Below, one piece after another: positions 59,535 through 64,000 of a stretch of DNA of 64,000 nt. This DNA comes from Branchiostoma belcheri (taxonomy: Eukaryota; Chordata; Leptocardii; Amphioxiformes; Branchiostomatidae). The stretch lies in assembly GCF_001625305.1 (NCBI RefSeq), contig NW_017803854.1, forward strand, positions 3,274,931-3,338,930, given 5' to 3'. The notes below the pieces were generated by a model. That model did no database searches, was not told where the DNA came from, and worked only from the letters and a program-made list of their open reading frames with translations. Within the stretch, counting starts at the first letter, position 1. Each line of letters opens with the position of its first letter. Made by a program: the position numbers and the translations under genes.

Positions 59535-62370
59535 AATGTTACAAGCGCTGCTGTGGATTGCTTGACTTGCAGGTAGGCGTGCTATGGATCAAAACATTTT
59601 ATCTCTTGATCTTGTACAAAACTTCGTGCCGACATTTTTGTGTTCAAACCGTTTTATTTCTTACCGCACCTTCTTGCCAATTTCGACAAATTTGTTGCAC
59701 AAAATCTGAACCAGAATTGTTCTGTTTATTTTTTTGGTCAGGTGTCGTCAGTTGCCTCCCCACTGCACGACTTCGGGAGACATGTGGAAGAAGAGATGGA
59801 GGATAGTGACAACACCAGCCGCCGATACATCCGCAACTACCAGCTATACTCCAGAAGTAGCCGTAAGCACCTGCAGATATTCGGCAAGAGGGTCGACGCG
59901 CTAGGGGAGGACGGCTCAGAAAACGGTAAGAACCAGCTTTGATCTTCTCTTTCTTTTCTCGCGAAAACAGTCATGCTGGTCCCAAAATCCCCGCTGCTCT
60001 GTTTCTGAGTTTTAGCGTAAGCCAGGGCAAGATTGACACCCTCGCCTCCCGGAGCCCAAACCTTTTCCCAAATTGATTCCCCCGGTCGCAGCGCCCATTC
60101 ATCAGCCCGTATTGCCGTTCCCAGCCGCCGAGAACACTTAAGAACTGCTTTCAACTAGACTGGATAACTTTTCACTGTTATGGTTGTTGTGCTTTGCTAG
60201 TTGCATGATTCCGTATATCGATAACATTTCTGAGGCTCGTATTTCCCCCCTAAATGCAGGCCCTTCATCGCACCTGCATGGTTGGATACTTCTTTGGCCC
60301 ACAAATGGCTACTTTGTTTCTGGACTTGTTTTTCGCTACTGTGTCTTAGACAAGCCTGTTTGCGGAACGAAAAGAAATCTTTCTTGATGTGGGGACATTG
60401 TTCCTCCCCGGGCCAGTAAAACAACAAGGGATTTGCAAGTCTGATACCATGCGAAGCAATAGTTTAGGAGAAAGTCAGCCTTAGCGAGATCATTTCACAG
60501 ATAAGGTGCACACAAGGACGGGTGTTGTCTGCTATCATCTTAAGGCATTTTACACATTACGGGGCTAAGCTTTAAGATTTAGATTATATGTTTGTCAAAG
60601 GAAAACTAATTGGGACACCACGATATATTCAAAAGATTCAAAATACTGCATAACGGGCCAGCAGTAGTTCATTCCGAATATGACACAGGTTAGGAGTTGA
60701 AATGAAATACACCTGTAGACAAAACACCAACACAACCAACACTAACTAATACTGTACATTTTACCCCCAGCTGAAGTTATTGTCGAGACGGACACGTTTG
60801 GAAGTCGCGTGAGAATCAAGGGTGCATCATCGGGATTTTATCTATGCATGAACGCCCGAGGAAAACTGATAGGAAAGGTACGTGCCCACCTGATTATATT
60901 ACTGCATGTCGCAAACACATATTCTGTGTGACAAAGGCTTCTGTGTGCGAATGACTAGATGTTTTCTGATTATGTGTGGTTCTACACGAGTTAAACGGTG
61001 TCTGTCTATATTTAGCAAGATGACGTGATGATCTGTAACTGTCAGAAAATGTCCTTCCTCGGTCCACGGAGAAAAATGCCGCCAATATTGAAGACAGGAC
61101 GGACATGAGCGCGCGATGTGTGGCTTTATATGTCCGCCTCTGCTTTGTTCGCTGCCAATTATGGTGATTTGTTCTGAGGAAAGCTATGATTATAGTCGGA
61201 GTAGTCAGCCTGTTGTGAGTGCAGGTGGAGGCACCAGTAGATGTTCAGAGGACCGGAACGGGCATACCTCCCCCTTTACCTTCCCCAAACGGCTTCTGTT
61301 TGAAACACTTCAAAAAGCGTTTCAGCGCTCTTGAGTCGTGTTTACTGTGCCAACAGAGCCGATGGTCCAAACCGGTATCATCGTTTGACAAGCGTTTATC
61401 CCATATCTGCGAGACAGAAGAACCGATCTCGTGTTGACCCCATACAGTAAGGAACTGTAGTGTCTATCAAAGCCCGACTGGTGGAGACTTGAAGTATGCC
61501 TCGCCCCCGGCGATGTACCTACAGTTTCTTGTAACACCACAACAAACGCTGCCCCTCCGCAGACGTGCTTTAGCCGATCCGATGGCCTCACAGATAACGA
61601 ACAACATGTCCGTCCTGACGCATAAGAAAAGATCTCGGCTGGACGCGGAATTCTTAATTAGAGAATTACACAAGAGCCACTGCGAACACCCACCGCTGAA
61701 GGACCGATTGGGATTATGTACGAGTCATTAAACCGCTTCAACAGATGTACCTATAAAAGTGCAATTACCTTTAACTATAGCGATTAAGGCAAGTCTATTG
61801 ATCACCCAAAGGTGCCTTGGGAAAAAAGCGAAATAAGGACGGACGGTGACTCAGATCTGATTCTAAAACGTCCTTTATCTATTGGTGTCCTATTTTCCAA
61901 GCGACTACCCCTGTCACACAGGCATTGGTGAAGCAACGAAGTGCAAGCAAAGCAGATATGCGAGCGGTTTCTGCTGATACAAATGAAATTAACGTAGTTG
62001 TTTATGCATGCTAGTCGTTACTGTGTTTGTATCTATGTTTTATACAATGACTGACTTTTTGTTATCATTTTTCGCCCCACAGAGACGAGGGAAGTCGCGA
62101 ACGTGCTTGTGGAAAGAACTTATTGACGAGAATAAATGGACGGCTTTTGAGTCCGTGGAATTCCCCGGATGGAATGTTGCATTTAACCGCAGAGGAAGAC
62201 CGAGAAAGGCGCCGATGATAAAGCGGGGAAAGGAAACTCAATTTATGAAAAGGCTTCTGCCGAGAGACAAAGTAAAACTGACCAACAAACCCGAGTTCGA
62301 CTTTTCTCACTTGACGACACAAATGCACCACAGGAGAAGACACTCGCAGCACACGACTTTCTACCAGTAA
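59535..62370 (+). CDS. FGF8/17/18: FGF8/17/18-type fibroblast growth factor, initiating exon not found
   Basis: A secreted signalling protein that acts through FGF receptors with heparan sulfate. Exons: 59535-59572 (38 bases, ending GLLDLQ), 59742-59925, 60771-60877 and 62083-62370. They encode [20 protein letters not shown], then [16 protein letters not shown] and [14 protein letters not shown], then the core end FNRRGRPRK and [10 protein letters not shown], finishing with a basic tail (MHHRRRHSQ). GRPRK and FMKR are typical of the FGF8/17/18 group. The boundary LDLQ|VSSV corresponds to vertebrate FGF8 QAQ|VTVQ, so the 38-base exon matches FGF8 exon 1B. That exon begins in phase 1 (one base of its first codon is upstream) and has a good acceptor (GTGTTTTTTCAG), so at least one earlier exon with the start and most of the signal peptide is missing. 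Phases of the rest agree. Confidence 0.9.
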
Positions 62371-64000
62371 CGCTCGGGACCTTGCAGCACGTGGGTAGAC
62401 TATTTTTTTACGAAGTCTGGAAGAGTTTGACTATATTTTTGTACTATGCCGAGATGTAGACACAAACATCACAGCGTGACAATTGCTTCTGTGTATTGCC
62501 AGCTGGTTGGACAAAAAACAGTATTTGCCATTCAACAGGTTGCTAAGAAAACAGAGGTACGGCCAATATCAACTAACTCAAGAGGGAACAAACCCCAGCG
62601 ACCTCACACAAGCAGTTTCCCCCTAAGCTATGTATCATGTTAATGTGGGGACTAATGTAAGTCCAACCTAACTGTTAGATCCCACAGTTACAACCCATTA
62701 TCCTCATGTTCTCTGACAGCTTTAAAATATTGGCACAATCTCCAAATGGTTTTACCCGCTAAAACGTGACTACAAGAAGATTATCTCCCCCTAATCTCCA
62801 GTGCGCCCATTGCCAATAAACAGACAGAAATACAGAAAAGCTTTGTCCTGTCTCCCAAAAGATGGGAAAACTGTATGCATGCATGCGACTGGGTGGTCTG
62901 ATACTATGAATGCCCCTTAAATGCACCCTAAGGGTCTTGGGCTGGAAATTTTGATAAATTACCCCAGATGTGCCAGTAGGCATCCTGACAGGGCCAGGTA
63001 GAGTCTCGTTGAACCATAGCGATGTTTTTACTTCGAATCTTCATTCACCTGTTCACTGAGCACGTTTTGTAAACTTGAAAAAACACAATGGACGATTTAA
63101 TGCTACCTTTTTATGCAAAATACCTATTCTGTCATCATTGGCTGTCAAATATGAAGACATCATTGGCATTGAGAATATTGATTACAAACAGAAATACAGT
63201 TATACAAAGGGAGGGGGTATAATGCGAGGGTTTGTTGATTTGGCCGTATCACTGTTTATTGTACTAGAGATAATACATCGATCACATGTGTGCACAGGAC
63301 TCTCTGCTAGTGTGTACAAGCACAAACGTTGTCGAGTCAGAAGACAGGTAGTTCTGTTGACTTCTCCTGTAGCAATAGCCCCCAGCGAAGACGATCTATT
63401 TGCCTCTTTAAGAATTAATTTATAATTATGTCAAAATATATTTATTTTTACATATCTGTATCAAAATACAGTGAAAATGTGTATATATATGTCATATCAT
63501 GTGTATTTGACACTTATCGAGAATTTGAGTATGTTAAATATCGTGTATGGTAATGCATAGTTCGTTTAAGCGTTTTTCCTACCTTGTTTTTAAATACAAA
63601 GAATTGTGTTCGTGAACATTTGGACATGGTTTGAGTTTTGTATGTGTGTGATAGATATAGATAGATATATTGTCGTGTTAAAACAGACAACGTGAGCAAA
63701 ACAGGGTATGTCTGGGTATGGGAAACATGTCACCTCTGTGCGGATGATCCCGGGTCAGTCGCATACTTAATCTCGCTAACTATGTCGGAATGTATCGCAC
63801 AGGTCCCGACGACTACCCTTCTTTCCGCTTTCCCACGAAACCACACCATAAACATGTTCTCCCAGCAGTTCTACCCAGCGTTTCCCAACCATTGCAGAAC
63901 TAGCAATAATCCGCCAAGAATCTGCTCATGTTTTCGCCCAAACTGTACACGATGGCACTGTAAGAAAAAAAACAACAACAAAAGGATTCATCTATTATCT
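62371..64000. other. 3' flank of the FGF gene
   Basis: Probably FGF 3' untranslated sequence, with AATAAA at 62815-62820 as a candidate polyadenylation signal, then AT-rich DNA. The open frame 63075-63425 (116 codons) has no recognised motif and I do not call it. Confidence 0.45.

Noticed and set aside
63075-63425. 116-codon open frame downstream of FGF
   Set aside because: No motif, AT-rich, probably untranslated or intergenic sequence.

Overview
The window reads as animal genomic DNA, most likely from a cephalochordate (amphioxus, Branchiostoma). Its genes are intron-rich with GT-AG introns and stay close to vertebrate proteins, but each occurs once, as expected before the vertebrate genome duplications (one RMND5, one FGF8/17/18). 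The DNA between exons is full of short transposons, minisatellites and a long TG/CG microsatellite. Two 20-base N runs (23907-23926 and 50735-50754) mark assembly gaps. The species call is inference.

Layout. 3340-8763 (-): pieces of an unrecognised multi-exon gene whose 5' end faces OAT. 11976-16017 (+): ornithine aminotransferase, all 8 coding exons, 433 codons, with a probable untranslated first exon ending at 9408. 17954-21700 (+): homologue of the zinc-dependent ester hydrolase C11orf54 (PTD012), 9 exons, 319 codons. 23142-29319 (-): RMND5, a RING subunit of the CTLH/GID ubiquitin ligase, 9 exons, 391 codons. 31134-34879 (+): RNF103, an ER-membrane RING-H2 ubiquitin ligase, 5 coding exons, 740 codons. 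37786-45300 (-): heparanase, 10 exons, 572 codons, both catalytic glutamates present. 50616-50871 (-): a second, diverged heparanase-type first exon. 59535-62370 (+): FGF8/17/18-type growth factor, lacking only its initiating exon.

How the genes relate. RMND5 and RNF103 are divergent with start codons 1.8 kb apart and share a short promoter region with a perfect CRE palindrome; from memory human RMND5A and RNF103 are also divergent neighbours. Heparanase and the FGF gene are divergent neighbours. Heparanase cuts heparan sulfate, the co-receptor for FGFs, so the adjacency is worth noting, although a functional link is only inference.

The most unusual points are: a possible second promoter and first exon for heparanase; a nested insertion in a heparanase intron, where a Harbinger-like element appears to split the TTAA target site of a piggyBac-like element; a 131-bp perfect foldback element with a 9-bp target duplication; and tandem repeats that begin at or beside the stop codons of both heparanase and RNF103. 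I saw no CRISPR array, prokaryotic operon, viral genome or toxin gene.
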